Shown: positions 42,149 through 51,683, counted from the first letter of the stretch. The stretch: DNA of 64,000 nucleotides from Qipengyuania intermedia (GCF_019711615.1 NZ_JAIGNS010000001.1:496001-560000), one strand, 5' to 3'. The notes: a model not told the origin generated them from the sequence alone. Made by a program: numbers and translations.

Positions 42149-43089
42149 GTGCCTCGCCGAGGCGGCTCCTTGCTGCAGAAATAGCTCTCATCGCGGCATT
42201 CGACGAGAATGCCTGCGATATTGGCGCGTCTGCGACCGGCTTTCAGGAAGTCCATAATCTCGCCCAAGGTGATCGTGGCACCCAGCGTCAGCATTGCCCT
42301 GCGCACCAGCCGTGCATTGGTGTCCAGCAAGTTGGTGTAGGGAACGCAGACTTCATCGTCGCCCAACTGCGCAGACCGCTCCCAAGTCATGTCCGCCAGT
42401 GACTGGAGCGTCCGCTCCACTTCCTCCAGATGCGCTGCCGAGCGCGCCAGTGCGGCGGCGTCCAGCCAGTCCGCTTGCGCCAGCGCCTTGCGCATCCTGA
42501 CCCTGTCATAGCGTTCGTCGAGATTGCTCGGATCGTCGACGAAATCGAAATCGCTCCCTTCGACAATCGCACGAAGTTCATCCCGGCGGAAACCCAGCAA
42601 GGGGCGCACGATATCGGCATCGCACCCCTCGATCCGGGTGCGCGAGCGAATGCCTGCAAGCCCACCCAGTCCGCTGCCGCGATTGAGCCGCATGAGAAGC
42701 GTTTCCGCCTGATCGTCGGCGTGGTGGGCGGTCGCAATGGCCCCGATACCGCTTGCACGCGCCCATTCGCCCAACGCGGCGTAGCGTGCGATGCGCGCCT
42801 GTTCCTGGGTATTGCCTTCGGCGACGGTGATTTGCAGTATATCGCAGTCGATGCCGAGCTTCCGGCACGCATCGGCCACCAGGGCACATTCCTGCGCTGC
42901 CTCGGGCCGCAAGCCGTGGTTGACCGTCGCTACTGCCAGCCCTTCGTGATCGAGCGCCTCGGCTGCAAGCAACAGCATTGCCATGCTGTCGGCCCCGCCG
43001 GAAACCGCGAGGCCGAGAGTACCTTCATCGAGGCGCAGCCGGTTTAGGTCGCCGAGGAATCGATCGATCAATTCACCGGCGATCCCCAC
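42145..43089 (-). CDS. tilS: tRNA(Ile)-lysidine synthetase TilS
   Basis: A 314-residue N-type ATP pyrophosphatase that converts cytidine 34 of tRNA-Ile(CAU) to lysidine, essential for AUA decoding. The P-loop SGGADSMAM lies near residue 30, followed by VNHGLRPEA, ATAHHADDQAET and NRGSGLGGLAG. It is shorter than the E. coli enzyme, as is common in alphaproteobacteria. It is the last gene of the leftward run rodZ-like, cpoB-like, tilS, starting one base after the cpoB-like stop. Confidence 0.96.
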   Translation of the reverse strand: MGIAGELIDRFLGDLNRLRLDEGTLGLAVSGGADSMAMLLLAAEALDHEGLAVATVNHGLRPEAAQECALVADACRKLGIDCDILQITVAEGNTQEQARIARYAALGEWARASGIGAIATAHHADDQAETLLMRLNRGSGLGGLAGIRSRTRIEGCDADIVRPLLGFRRDELRAIVEGSDFDFVDDPSNLDERYDRVRMRKALAQADWLDAAALARSAAHLEEVERTLQSLADMTWERSAQLGDDEVCVPYTNLLDTNARLVRRAMLTLGATITLGEIMDFLKAGRRRANIAGILVECRDESYFCSKEPPRRGT

Positions 43090-43090
43090 G

Positions 43091-44059
43091 TCAGCTGCAG
43101 GTCACTCGGCCGAGATTGCGTTCGTACTGGCTCTGCAAACGTCCTGCGGCCAGCGCAGGATAGGTTTCGCCGAATTCGGCCAGTGCGATGCAGGCGCGCT
43201 TGGTATCGTCGAGCGCAATCATCGCTTCGGCGAGATAGAGCAGGCTGTCACCTGCACGCGGCGCGTTCTTGTCGGCCTGGTAGTTGCGCAGGAACCAGGG
43301 CGCAGCGTCATTCGGTTTGCCATCGTCGAGATAGGCTCGGCCCAGCAGGTTGCGGCCATAGGTCGCGCGCCAGTGGCTGGGATAGCGTTCCACGAACAGG
43401 GTCAGCTGCTGCTGCGCTTCGGGGAAGAAGCCCGCGTCCCACAGGCGGAAGCCGTAGGAGTATTCGTCGTCCGCCGCATCGTCGGTCTGCGGCTTCGCGA
43501 TAGCCTGCACGGCCGCAACGCGCTCGGCGCTCGGCTGCGCGGCGGCAGGTGCCGGAGTGGGCGTCGGTGTGGGTGTCGAGGTTGCCGCAGGCCGCGTAGT
43601 CGCGGTCGATGCGGAGCCAGCCGGCGTGGAGGTCGTAGCCGCTGGCGAAGGAGCCGGGGCCTTGGCCGCCTCGAGTGCTTCGATCCGCTCTTCGAGCAGG
43701 CGCATCGCATTGCCGCCGACCTCGTACTGGGCGGTCAGGCGCTGAAGCTGGGTTTCGAGCGCATCGAGGCGCGCGAGAATGTCGGTCACCGCGGTCGTCG
43801 ATGTCGTCGTGCTCACGCTGGGCCGGGTGGCCGGCTGGCCGGTAATTTCCGGCTCGAAATACCGGCCGTCACCGCCCGGGAAGACCTTGCGCTGCAAGGC
43901 GCGGACTTCCGCTTCCAGTTTGCGGATGCGCGTCTGGGAATCGTCCTGTGCCGCAGCCGGCATGGAAGTCGCCACCAATGCAACGGCGATAGCGCCAAGT
44001 CCGAAACCACGTGCAATGCGGGTCGATGTCACGCCCGTTCTCCTCAATTCGAAATTCAT
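43091..44059 (-). CDS. CpoB/YbgF-like periplasmic TPR protein
   Basis: A 322-residue exported protein: signal peptide to about residue 38 (VATSMPAAA-Q), a short coiled-coil region (TRIRKLEAEVRALQRKV and DILARLDALETQLQRL), a long Thr/Pro/Ala-rich linker, and C-terminal TPRs (about 200-320, YSYGFRLWDAGFFPEA ...). This is the layout of CpoB, which links peptidoglycan synthesis to Tol-Pal constriction. No tol/pal genes are nearby, so the name rests on architecture. Confidence 0.8.
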   Translation of the reverse strand: MNFELRRTGVTSTRIARGFGLGAIAVALVATSMPAAAQDDSQTRIRKLEAEVRALQRKVFPGGDGRYFEPEITGQPATRPSVSTTTSTTAVTDILARLDALETQLQRLTAQYEVGGNAMRLLEERIEALEAAKAPAPSPAATTSTPAGSASTATTRPAATSTPTPTPTPAPAAAQPSAERVAAVQAIAKPQTDDAADDEYSYGFRLWDAGFFPEAQQQLTLFVERYPSHWRATYGRNLLGRAYLDDGKPNDAAPWFLRNYQADKNAPRAGDSLLYLAEAMIALDDTKRACIALAEFGETYPALAAGRLQSQYERNLGRVTCS

Positions 44060-44119
44060 GTGAATCTAGCCCTACCCCCGCAAAACTGTCGAGGGGATGA
44101 AGCGGGTTTTCCGCCGCGA

Positions 44120-44968
44120 TCAGGTTGCGGGTGTTCCCGCCCCGGCAGGCGGTTCGGACGCGGCATCGCCAGCTTCCTCCGGCGCCGGGCGGGCCAGCAA
44201 TGCCTCGGCTGTGACCGGGACGTCGCGCACCACCTCGTCTTCTTCGGAAAGCTTGGGCACCGGACGTCCGCCGATCGTGATCGCCAGCGCATACGGGCGG
44301 CCGGTCCATATCTGCGGACCCTCGGCATCGCTCGGCACGGTATAGGTGTCACCGGTATTCATCTGAGCTTCGTAGAGGCGCTCCCCACTGGCGTCGTAGA
44401 ATTTGACCCAGGTCTCGTCCATCTCGCTGGTAAAGACGACCGGACCACCGGTCGGCTGCGCAGCCGGAGCAGGCTCTCTCGCCTGCGGATTGTCGGCAGC
44501 GGCAAACTGCTCTTCGGGGTCCTGCAGCGGCGCCGGCCCGAGGCCGGGCGCGAAGTAGCTGCGATAGAAAGCGTAGATCCCGCCCATCAGGAGAATTGCT
44601 GCAAAAACGGCAAACCATGCCAGACCTCGACCCGGCACACGGGCCGGGTCTCCGGGCTCGAATTTCGCAGGGGTGGCATCGACATTGCCCCGGTGCTCGG
44701 CCAGTTCGGCACGCACCTGGTCCAGCACTTCGCGCTCGTCCAGTTCCAGCGTACGCGCATAGGTGCGGCTGAACCCGATGGCATAGGTGCGCGACGGCAG
44801 GGATGCGAAATCGCCCGCCTCGATCGATTCAAGGTGGCGTTGAGGAATACGGGTTTCAGCCGCGACCTGCTCCAGCTCGAGGCCCTTCGCCTCGCGCGCA
44901 GCGCGCAACCTGTCACCCACGCGGTCCATGCGCGCGCTCTCCTCTTCGACGATGCCGTCTTCTTCCAT
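44120..44968 (-). CDS. RodZ-like protein (cytoplasmic HTH, one TM helix, DUF4115)
   Basis: A 282-residue bitopic membrane protein. The N-terminal xre-type HTH (about 15-85) contains GDRLRAAREAKGLELEQVA and RTYARTLELDE. One TM helix follows (~118-137, GLAWFAVFAAILLMGGIY). The periplasmic DUF4115 domain includes VVFTSEMDETWVKFYDASG. RodZ anchors MreB filaments and sets cell width. It lies between ptsP and the cpoB-like gene on one strand. Confidence 0.87.
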   Translation of the reverse strand: MEEDGIVEEESARMDRVGDRLRAAREAKGLELEQVAAETRIPQRHLESIEAGDFASLPSRTYAIGFSRTYARTLELDEREVLDQVRAELAEHRGNVDATPAKFEPGDPARVPGRGLAWFAVFAAILLMGGIYAFYRSYFAPGLGPAPLQDPEEQFAAADNPQAREPAPAAQPTGGPVVFTSEMDETWVKFYDASGERLYEAQMNTGDTYTVPSDAEGPQIWTGRPYALAITIGGRPVPKLSEEDEVVRDVPVTAEALLARPAPEEAGDAASEPPAGAGTPAT

Positions 44969-45106
44969 GCGATTCCCGAATGATTAGTGCCCGGCGGGTG
45001 TTCCCGCTCCCGTTGACGCCAGAATGGGATCGGAGGCCTTCCTGTCAAGCATTGATCGGGCCGCGATCACGCCTTGGGGACGAGCCGCGCGCGCTGCGCG
45101 ACGAAA

Positions 45107-47377
45107 TCAGTCGAGGTCGATGTCGTTGTCCGCCGCCCACTGGGTAAGCTCGGCCCGCATATCCGCCGGCGGGTTGAGCAACCAGCGCTGCATCTGCGCC
45201 GACAGGTCGGGCAAATAGACCTTGCGCACCAGTTCCTTGATCGGGCCGACCGCTGCGGGCGTGATCGAAAACCGCGTGAAGCCGAGCCCCATCAGGGCCA
45301 GCGCTTCCAGCCGCCTGCCGCCCATTTCCCCGCACACCGCAAGGCGAACCTTGGAGCCGACCATGTTCTTCGCGATCCGGTCCATGAAGCGCAGGATCGC
45401 AGGACTGAGCCAATCGTAGCGTTCGGCCAGCTTGGGGTTGGCCCTGTCCGCTGCGAACAGGAACTGGGTGAGGTCGTTTGTGCCGACGGAAATGAACGAC
45501 ACTTTCGGCAAGAGCAGGTCGAGCACCTCGGCCAGCGAAGGCACCTCGAGCATGCAGCCATACTCGATGCTTTCGGGCATATGGCGGCGACGCGTCCGCA
45601 GGAAGTCGGCCTGCTCTTCGAAGATCGCCTTCGCTGCATCGAATTCCCATGGTTCGGATACCATCGGGAACATGACCGAAAGCTGCCGTCCGGCTGCCGC
45701 CTCCAGCAGGGCGCGGGCCTGCGCTTTCAGCAGCCCTTCGCGCTCCAGCGACAGGCGCAGCGCACGCCAGCCCATGGCCGGGTTCTCGTCCCGCTCCGCA
45801 GTGTTGTTGTCGAGATAGGGCACCGCCTTGTCGCCGCCGATATCAACGGTGCGGAAGACGACCTTCTTGCCGTCCGCCGCATCGAGGACGTCGCGATAGA
45901 GCCGCATCTGCCGTTCGCGCTGGGGGAGCGTCGACGACACGAGGAACTGGAATTCGGTCCGGAACAGGCCGATGCCGTCGGCCCCGGTCAGTTGCAGCGC
46001 GCTGACATCGTCGCGCAAACCGGCGTTGATCATCACCATCACGCGGGTCCCGTCGCGCGTGAAGGGTTCGACATCGCGCAATTCGGCATAGGTCGCCTGC
46101 TTTTCGCGGTTGCGCGCAAATCGCGTCTCGAACGCGTCCAGCATGGTCGGCGTGGGGCGCAGCGTGACCGTGCCCTTGTCCGCATCCACCAGGATTTCGT
46201 CGCCTTCGCTGACGCGCGAGCGAAAGCCCGGCACGCGCCCTAGCACCGGGATACCCATTGCCCGCGCGACGATCACGACATGGGCGGTGAGCGAGCCTTC
46301 CTCCAGCACCACGCCTTTCAGCCGGCGCCGATCGTATTCGAGCAGTTCGGCAGGACCGAGATTGCGCGCGATCAGGATGGTATCGCGCCTGAGGCCTTGG
46401 GATGCAGCTGTCCCGAGCTGGCCGGACACGATGCGCAGCAAACGGTTCGACAGGTCTTCCAGATCGTGCATCCGGTCGGCGAGCAAGGGATCGTCGATCT
46501 CGCGCATGCGCATCCGGGTACGTTGCTGGACGCGCTCGATAGCGGCCTCTGCGGTCAGCCCGCTGTCGATCGCTTCGTTGATCCGGCGGCTCCACCCTTC
46601 GTCATAAGCGAACATCTTGTAGGTCTCGAGAACCTCCACATGCTCGCCGCCCTTGCCGAATTCGGGCTCCTTGCCCATCGCGTCGATCTGGTCGCGCATC
46701 TTGTCGAAGGCACGGTAGACGCGCTGGCGTTCGGCCTCGACGTCTTCGGCCATGACCTGGTCGATTTCGATGCGCGGCTGGTGGAAGACAGCAACGCCCG
46801 CCGCCAGCCCCTTCACCAGCGTCAGGCCGTCGAAAACCTCCATCTCGGTCGATGGTTCGCCGAAGCCGAGATCGGCCTCGTCATCGACCAGTTCCTTGTG
46901 GGCGATGAGTTCGGACAGGACCATGGCCGTGGTCTGTAGCGCTTCGATCTCGACGTCTTCGTATTTGCGCGGTTCCATGTGCTGGACGCACAGCACGCCG
47001 ACCGCGCGTTCGCGGTAGACGATGGGTACGCCGGCGAAGGAATGGAATTTTTCCTCCCCCGTTTCAGGGCGATAGAGGAAGTCGGGGTGCGCTTTTGCCT
47101 CTGCCAGGTTCAGCGTTTCGATGTTCTGGGCGATGGTCCCGGTCAGCCCTTCGCCGATGCCCATGCGCGTGACGTGGACCGCTTCGGGGTTGAGGCCGCG
47201 GGTCGCGTAGAGCTCCAGCGCCCCTTCGCGCAAGAGGTAGATCGAGCACACCTCGCTCGACAGCGCATCGGCGATGATTTCGACCACGCGATCGAGCTTG
47301 TGCTGGGCATGCGTGCGCCCGGCCATAACTTCGTGAAGGCGCGTGAGAATCTGGCGAGCTGATGCAACTGCTGACAT
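45107..47377 (-). CDS. ptsP: PtsP, GAF-domain phosphoenolpyruvate-protein phosphotransferase (EI-Ntr)
   Basis: A 756-residue first enzyme of the nitrogen-related PTS, phosphorylating NPr from PEP. An N-terminal GAF domain (about 15-160) senses nitrogen metabolites. The phospho-histidine domain has GSLTAHVVIVARAMGIPV with the active His. The PEP-binding TIM barrel holds GIGLFRTEFQFL and GTNDLTQFLFAADR with the catalytic Cys in VCGEMGG. It is followed by the rodZ-like gene after about 140 bp. No ptsO/ptsN genes lie in the window. Confidence 0.95.
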   Translation of the reverse strand: MSAVASARQILTRLHEVMAGRTHAQHKLDRVVEIIADALSSEVCSIYLLREGALELYATRGLNPEAVHVTRMGIGEGLTGTIAQNIETLNLAEAKAHPDFLYRPETGEEKFHSFAGVPIVYRERAVGVLCVQHMEPRKYEDVEIEALQTTAMVLSELIAHKELVDDEADLGFGEPSTEMEVFDGLTLVKGLAAGVAVFHQPRIEIDQVMAEDVEAERQRVYRAFDKMRDQIDAMGKEPEFGKGGEHVEVLETYKMFAYDEGWSRRINEAIDSGLTAEAAIERVQQRTRMRMREIDDPLLADRMHDLEDLSNRLLRIVSGQLGTAASQGLRRDTILIARNLGPAELLEYDRRRLKGVVLEEGSLTAHVVIVARAMGIPVLGRVPGFRSRVSEGDEILVDADKGTVTLRPTPTMLDAFETRFARNREKQATYAELRDVEPFTRDGTRVMVMINAGLRDDVSALQLTGADGIGLFRTEFQFLVSSTLPQRERQMRLYRDVLDAADGKKVVFRTVDIGGDKAVPYLDNNTAERDENPAMGWRALRLSLEREGLLKAQARALLEAAAGRQLSVMFPMVSEPWEFDAAKAIFEEQADFLRTRRRHMPESIEYGCMLEVPSLAEVLDLLLPKVSFISVGTNDLTQFLFAADRANPKLAERYDWLSPAILRFMDRIAKNMVGSKVRLAVCGEMGGRRLEALALMGLGFTRFSITPAAVGPIKELVRKVYLPDLSAQMQRWLLNPPADMRAELTQWAADNDIDLD

Positions 47378-47459
47378 GGCTCGCAGCTATAGCAAAATTG
47401 GCGGGTTGCGAAAGCGGGACGCTGGCGCGCGGCCATGCCCCGCCTTCGATGCGGGCCGC

Positions 47460-47615
47460 TTAATTGGCGGCCAGTTCTTCCTTGATCCGAAGCTTCTGCC
47501 TCTTGATCTTCTGGATCATCGCAATGTCGGGCGCCGGGCGGGTCTGTTCATCGTGCAGGCGAGCTTCGAGCCCGGCGTGCTTGGCCTTCAGTGCGTCGAC
47601 ATGTGATGAGTGCAT
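47460..47615 (-). CDS. YdcH/DUF465 small protein (copy 1)
   Basis: A 51-residue DUF465 protein, a short helical-hairpin family of unknown function. The sequence MHSSHVDALKAKHAGLEA leads to the characteristic KIKRQKLRIKEEL ending. I chose the ATG at 47615 because AAGGAGA lies seven bases before it; the upstream methionine at 47666 lacks this. It is divergent from a second DUF465 gene at 47768. Confidence 0.83.
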   Translation of the reverse strand: MHSSHVDALKAKHAGLEARLHDEQTRPAPDIAMIQKIKRQKLRIKEELAAN

Positions 47616-47767
47616 CGGGTTGTCTCCTTCGTGAGCTTGCGACCCATTAGAAGCGACTCGTGCCATTGCGGAACGAGCCGCAGACCGATTATCAAATCAT
47701 ACTATTTGGAATTTACAAAGCCCCGCCTTGGGGTCATGCGACAGGCCGAGATTTGGGGAAGACGACC

Positions 47768-47977
47768 GTGAACGAACAAGAGCTGCGCAAACGCCTGGAA
47801 ATGCTGCGTAGCGAGCATCGCGACCTCGATGTGGCGATCGCCGCGCTGACAGAGGCGGGCGACCAGGGCGGCTTTACCGACCAGCTCCAGATCGCGCGGC
47901 TCAAGAAGCGCAAGCTGATCCTGAAAGACCGGATTTCCATCATCGAGGACAATCTGATCCCCGACATCATTGCCTGA
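47768..47977 (+). CDS. YdcH/DUF465 small protein (copy 2), GTG start
   Basis: A 69-residue DUF465 protein: helical hairpin with RKRLEMLRSEHRDLDVAIA and the signature LQIARLKKRKLILKDRI. The start is GTG at 47768, with GGGGAAG seven bases upstream. The open frame before it is not family-like. It is divergent from copy 1 and followed by the rcdA-like gene. Function unknown. Confidence 0.83.
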   Translation: MNEQELRKRLEMLRSEHRDLDVAIAALTEAGDQGGFTDQLQIARLKKRKLILKDRISIIEDNLIPDIIA

Positions 47978-48057
47978 GCGCCGTCCCCGTCTCTAAGCGG
48001 GACAGCCGCACCGCCCCATTGGAACACTGCCGCGCTTTGCGCTATCGGGCCGAACAT

Positions 48058-48519
48058 ATGATCGCATCCACCGCCATTAACGAACAGATCGTCGAAGAGC
48101 TGTATGCCGAAGCGCTGCTTCTGGCCGACGAGGCCCGCTCCGCGTTCGACCTGCACGATACGCAGGACCCGGCACTGGCGGCCAATGAAGTGCGTATCGC
48201 GATGTCGATCGAGGGACTTCGCACGACCACGCGGGTGATGAATTCCCTCGCTTGGCTGCTCAACCAGCGCGCGTTCTTTTCCGGCGAGCTGAGCCGCGAA
48301 CAATTGAAGAAGCACGGGTCGCTGGGCGAAGAACGCCCCTCGGATCCGCGCAACATGGCGCTTCTGCCCTTGAAGGTGCGCTCGCTCGTCCGCGATACCG
48401 AGCGCCTTCACAGCCGCGTAGCACGGCTCGATAGCGAGCAGCGCTCGCGCGAGCCTGCGAATGACGATCCGGTCGGCAGCCTGCAGGGCCGGATTGCCGA
48501 CGCTTTCGACGCGGGCTGA
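48058..48519 (+). CDS. rcdA: RcdA-like protein (DUF1465), probable ClpXP adaptor
   Basis: A 153-residue helical protein of the DUF1465 family, which includes Caulobacter RcdA, an adaptor for ClpXP degradation of CtrA and other cell-cycle proteins. The family core is clear: SIEGLRTTTRVMNSLAWLLNQRAFFSGELS. I chose the ATG at 48058 (MIASTAINEQIVEEL); an earlier in-frame start at 48019 is unconserved. Whether it delivers CtrA here is inference. Its stop abuts the glpK stop in CTGATCAG. Confidence 0.8.
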   Translation: MIASTAINEQIVEELYAEALLLADEARSAFDLHDTQDPALAANEVRIAMSIEGLRTTTRVMNSLAWLLNQRAFFSGELSREQLKKHGSLGEERPSDPRNMALLPLKVRSLVRDTERLHSRVARLDSEQRSREPANDDPVGSLQGRIADAFDAG

Positions 48520-48523
48520 TCAG
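48516..48523. repeat. CTGATCAG palindrome at convergent stops
   Basis: The TGA of the rcdA-like gene (48517-48519) and the TGA of glpK (48522-48520 on the reverse strand) abut within an 8-bp palindrome. Confidence 0.85.
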
Positions 48524-49983
48524 GTCGCCGAGAGTGCCTTGGCATAGCGCGCAAGCCGGGCTTCGCGCACATTTGCATCCATCGAGGGCGTGAACGTATC
48601 GGCCTTGCCGCGCATTTGCGCCGCCGCCGCTTCGAGGGAGGGATATAGCCCTGCCCCCACCGCAGCACACACCGCAGCCCCTAGCGCGGTTGTCTCCACG
48701 AATTCCGGCCGCTCGACCTCGATATCGAGAATGTCGGCGAGATCCTGCGCCATCCAGTTGTTGGCGCTCATCCCGCCGTCGATCCTGAGGCTCGCCCATG
48801 GCGCGCCGTCGGCCGCGAATGCCTGCGCGAGGTCATGCGTCTGGTGCGCCATCGCCTCCAGTGCAGCGCGCGCGATCTGCGCCTTGCCGCTGGCAAAGCT
48901 GAGGCCCGAAATGACGCCCCGCGCCTCGGGCATCCAGTGCGGCGCGCCAAGCCCGGCAAGCGCAGGCACGATCACCACTTCGCCACTATCCTCGATGGAC
49001 CGTGCCAATTCTTCCGTCTGCGCGGCACTTTCGATCAGGCCCAGTTCGTCGCGCAGGTATTTGATCAGGCTACCCGCCACGAAACAGGCGCCCTCGATTG
49101 CATAGGTACGCTGGCCGCCCGACTGGTGCAGGACCGTGCCGAGAAGGCGGTGGTCCGAACGGGGAATGTCGCTGCCCTTGTTGGTAAGGACGAAGGCTCC
49201 CGTCCCGTAGGTTGCCTTGGTTTCGCCGAACGAGAGACAGCCCTGCCCGATCGTCGCAGACTGCTGGTCACCCACGAGACCGGTGATGGGGACAGCCTGC
49301 CCCAGCCACTCGTCCGTCGCGACGGCCAGGTCGCCATGCGTGTCGACGACCTGCGGCAGGCTTTCGCGCGGAACGCCGAACAGCTCGCACAAACCCTCGT
49401 CGAACTGCTCGCCATCGAGCGCGAGCAGCAGCGTCCGGCTGGCGTTGCTGGCATCAGAAACATGCGTTCCGCCCGACAGCTTGAAGACCAGCCAGCTTTC
49501 CACCGTGCCAAAGGCGAGCGTGCCCTTATCGTGCGCGGCCTTCACCGCCTCGTCATTGTCGAGCATCCAACGCATCTTCGTGCCCGAAAAATAGGGGTCG
49601 AGCAGCAGGCCGGTGCGCTGCTGGACCATTGGTTCGTGCCCTGCATCCTTCAGCTTCGCGCAGAACCCGGAGGTCCGGCGATCCTGCCAGACGATCGCGC
49701 GTGCCAGCGGTTCGCCGCTGTTCCGGTCCCAGGCGACAACCGTTTCGCGCTGGTTGGTGATGCCGATGGCCGCAATCCGTCCTGCGTCCTCGCCCACCGC
49801 TTCGCGCGTGCAGCCAAGCGTCTTCTCCCAGATTTCTGCCGCATCGTGTTCGACCCAGCCCGGGCGCGGATAGTGCTGCGTCAGTTCGGCCTGACATACC
49901 GCCTCCAGCCCGCCCTGCCTGTCGAACACCATCGCCCTGGTGGACGTCGTTCCCGCATCGAGAACAAGAATGCACTCGGCCAT
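48520..49983 (-). CDS. glpK: Glycerol kinase
   Basis: A 487-residue FGGY-family kinase phosphorylating glycerol to glycerol-3-phosphate. The N-terminal motif is LVLDAGTTSTRAMVFD, followed by GITNQRET, WQDRRT and GALFVLTNKG-type segments (here YGTGAFVLTNKG). The FGGY C-terminal domain has RIDGGMSANNWMAQDLADIL. I chose the ATG at 49983, with GAGGGAG just upstream. No glpF or glpD is adjacent. It is divergent from the MBL hydrolase gene with 62 bp between. Confidence 0.95.
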   Translation of the reverse strand: MAECILVLDAGTTSTRAMVFDRQGGLEAVCQAELTQHYPRPGWVEHDAAEIWEKTLGCTREAVGEDAGRIAAIGITNQRETVVAWDRNSGEPLARAIVWQDRRTSGFCAKLKDAGHEPMVQQRTGLLLDPYFSGTKMRWMLDNDEAVKAAHDKGTLAFGTVESWLVFKLSGGTHVSDASNASRTLLLALDGEQFDEGLCELFGVPRESLPQVVDTHGDLAVATDEWLGQAVPITGLVGDQQSATIGQGCLSFGETKATYGTGAFVLTNKGSDIPRSDHRLLGTVLHQSGGQRTYAIEGACFVAGSLIKYLRDELGLIESAAQTEELARSIEDSGEVVIVPALAGLGAPHWMPEARGVISGLSFASGKAQIARAALEAMAHQTHDLAQAFAADGAPWASLRIDGGMSANNWMAQDLADILDIEVERPEFVETTALGAAVCAAVGAGLYPSLEAAAAQMRGKADTFTPSMDANVREARLARYAKALSAT

Positions 49984-50045
49984 GATTTCTCCCTCTTCAC
50001 CGGCAGATGGTGACATGAACCGCCACCTCCCCCATATGCAACCCC

Positions 50046-50936
50046 ATGGCAGGTCCTCCTCCCAAACCATGGCCCACGGGCGAAGCGCAGCAGCTCGAAC
50101 CGCTGGTGCGGCGCGTGCTGGCCCCCAACCCTTCGCCCTATACCTATACGGGCACGCAGTCCTATGTCGTGGGCATCGGCGGCGGCTGTGCGGTCATCGA
50201 TCCGGGCCCGGACGATCCCGAACACCTCCTCGCGCTAGATGCGGCCATCGGTGACGAGCACGTCTGCGCGATCATGTGCACGCATACGCACCGCGACCAC
50301 TCGCCTGCCGCGCGTCCCCTTGCCGCGCGTACGGGCGCGCCCATCGTCGGATGCGCCCCGCTGGTGCTCGACGATAGCGGCCCGCGTGCCGACGCGTCTT
50401 TCGACCGGACTTACGAGCCCGACCGCGTGCTGGCCGATGGAGAAGCGATGACCGGCCCCGGCTGGACCTTGCGCGCAGTGGCAACGCCCGGCCACGTGTC
50501 GAACCACCTGTGCTTCGCGCTGGAAGAAAGTGGCGCGCTGTTTACCGGCGACCATGTAATGGGCTGGTCGACCAGCGTCGTCGTGCCGCCCGACGGGGAC
50601 ATGGCTGACTACATGGCCAGCCTCGAGAAACTCTATGCCCGCGAGGACCGGGTCTATTATCCCGCGCATGGCGAGGCGATCGAAAAGCCCCGCCAGATGG
50701 TTCGCGGGATGATCGGCCATCGCCGGCAGCGCGAGAACCAGATCCTGCGCCATTTGCAGGACGGTCCGCTGGAAGCGAAAGATTTCGTGCCCAGGATGTA
50801 CAAGGGCCTGGATGCACGCCTGCATGGCGCGGCGAAGATGTCGGTGACTGCCCACCTCATCGATCTGGAACGCCGGGGACTGGTCCAGCGTTCTGGAGAG
50901 GTATGGCAAACGACACCAAGCACGCAGACACCCTAG
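50046..50936 (+). CDS. MBL-fold metallo-hydrolase (LACTB2-like)
   Basis: A 296-residue metallo-β-lactamase-fold protein. The metal motif is THTHRDHSPAARPL (HxHxDH); later ligands lie in ATPGHVSNH, FTGDHVMGW and YYPAHGEAI. The C-terminal winged-helix-like part (HRRQRENQILRHL ... VTAHLIDLERRGLV) is typical of the LACTB2/β-lactamase-like hydrolase group, which includes endoribonucleases. Its 3' end overlaps the DUF4230 gene by 34 bp. Confidence 0.87.
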   Translation: MAGPPPKPWPTGEAQQLEPLVRRVLAPNPSPYTYTGTQSYVVGIGGGCAVIDPGPDDPEHLLALDAAIGDEHVCAIMCTHTHRDHSPAARPLAARTGAPIVGCAPLVLDDSGPRADASFDRTYEPDRVLADGEAMTGPGWTLRAVATPGHVSNHLCFALEESGALFTGDHVMGWSTSVVVPPDGDMADYMASLEKLYAREDRVYYPAHGEAIEKPRQMVRGMIGHRRQRENQILRHLQDGPLEAKDFVPRMYKGLDARLHGAAKMSVTAHLIDLERRGLVQRSGEVWQTTPSTQTP

Positions 50937-51598
50937 GAACCGGCACCGTGGCTAAGCCGCGTAAGGAGCAATCGCTCGCGCGGGTGCAGGCGGTTCCGTG
51001 GCTCATCGTAATTCTTCTGATCGCTGCCTGCGCCTGGCTGGGCTGGCGCGCGTTTTTCCACCAGGAAGAAGGCGACCCGGTCGCCAGCGCCATGCTCGCG
51101 TTCGAGAAGCAGAACTCGCTGACCGTTTTCTCCTCGCGCTTCGAAGTCGTGGCGGAAAGCGTCGACAAGCGCGGCGTTCTCGGCGTCGACCTGCTCGAAA
51201 GCAGGCAGGCGGCAGTCATCCCGGCAACGGTCGAATACCGTCTCGACCTGTCGCGCATGGACCGCGACCGCTTCGAATGGGACGAGGCCAGCGATACGCT
51301 CGACGTGATCCTGCCTGCGCTCAAGATTTCGCGCCCCAACCTCGACGAAGGATCGCAGACCACCTTCACCGAGGGCGCGTACGTCAGCCGCGACGCGAGC
51401 AGCGATCTTGCCCGCAACAATTCGCGCCAGGCCGAACGCAAGGCTGCGGAGTTCGCCAAGAACCCGCAGGTTCTCGCCATGGCACGCGGTGCGGCAAAGG
51501 AAGCCGTGCGCCAGAACCTCGCCATTCCGCTGCAGGTCGCAGGCTACGAGGATATCACCGTCAATGTTCGTTTCGACGGGGAAACACCAGCGGACTGA
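50903..51598 (+). CDS. DUF4230 membrane-anchored protein
   Basis: A 231-residue protein of the DUF4230 family. It has a basic cytosolic N-terminus, one TM helix (about 31-48, AVPWLIVILLIAACAWLGW) and an extracytoplasmic domain (KQNSLTVFSSRFEVVAES ... VIPATVEYRLDLSRM). Function unknown. It overlaps the preceding hydrolase gene by 34 bp, suggesting co-expression. The overlap is longer than usual, so a later start is possible. Confidence 0.82.
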   Translation: MANDTKHADTLGTGTVAKPRKEQSLARVQAVPWLIVILLIAACAWLGWRAFFHQEEGDPVASAMLAFEKQNSLTVFSSRFEVVAESVDKRGVLGVDLLESRQAAVIPATVEYRLDLSRMDRDRFEWDEASDTLDVILPALKISRPNLDEGSQTTFTEGAYVSRDASSDLARNNSRQAERKAAEFAKNPQVLAMARGAAKEAVRQNLAIPLQVAGYEDITVNVRFDGETPAD

Positions 51599-51683
51599 TT
51601 GACGGCCCTTCGCTCCCCCGATAGCTTTCGCGGCCATAACGATAAATACAAGTGGTCGCGTGAACTTGGGGGAGGGAACGACC

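Noticed and set aside
47977..48057. GTCCC...GGGAC hairpin as terminator after the second DUF465 gene
   Set aside because: Only a 5-bp stem and no T-run; not convincing.
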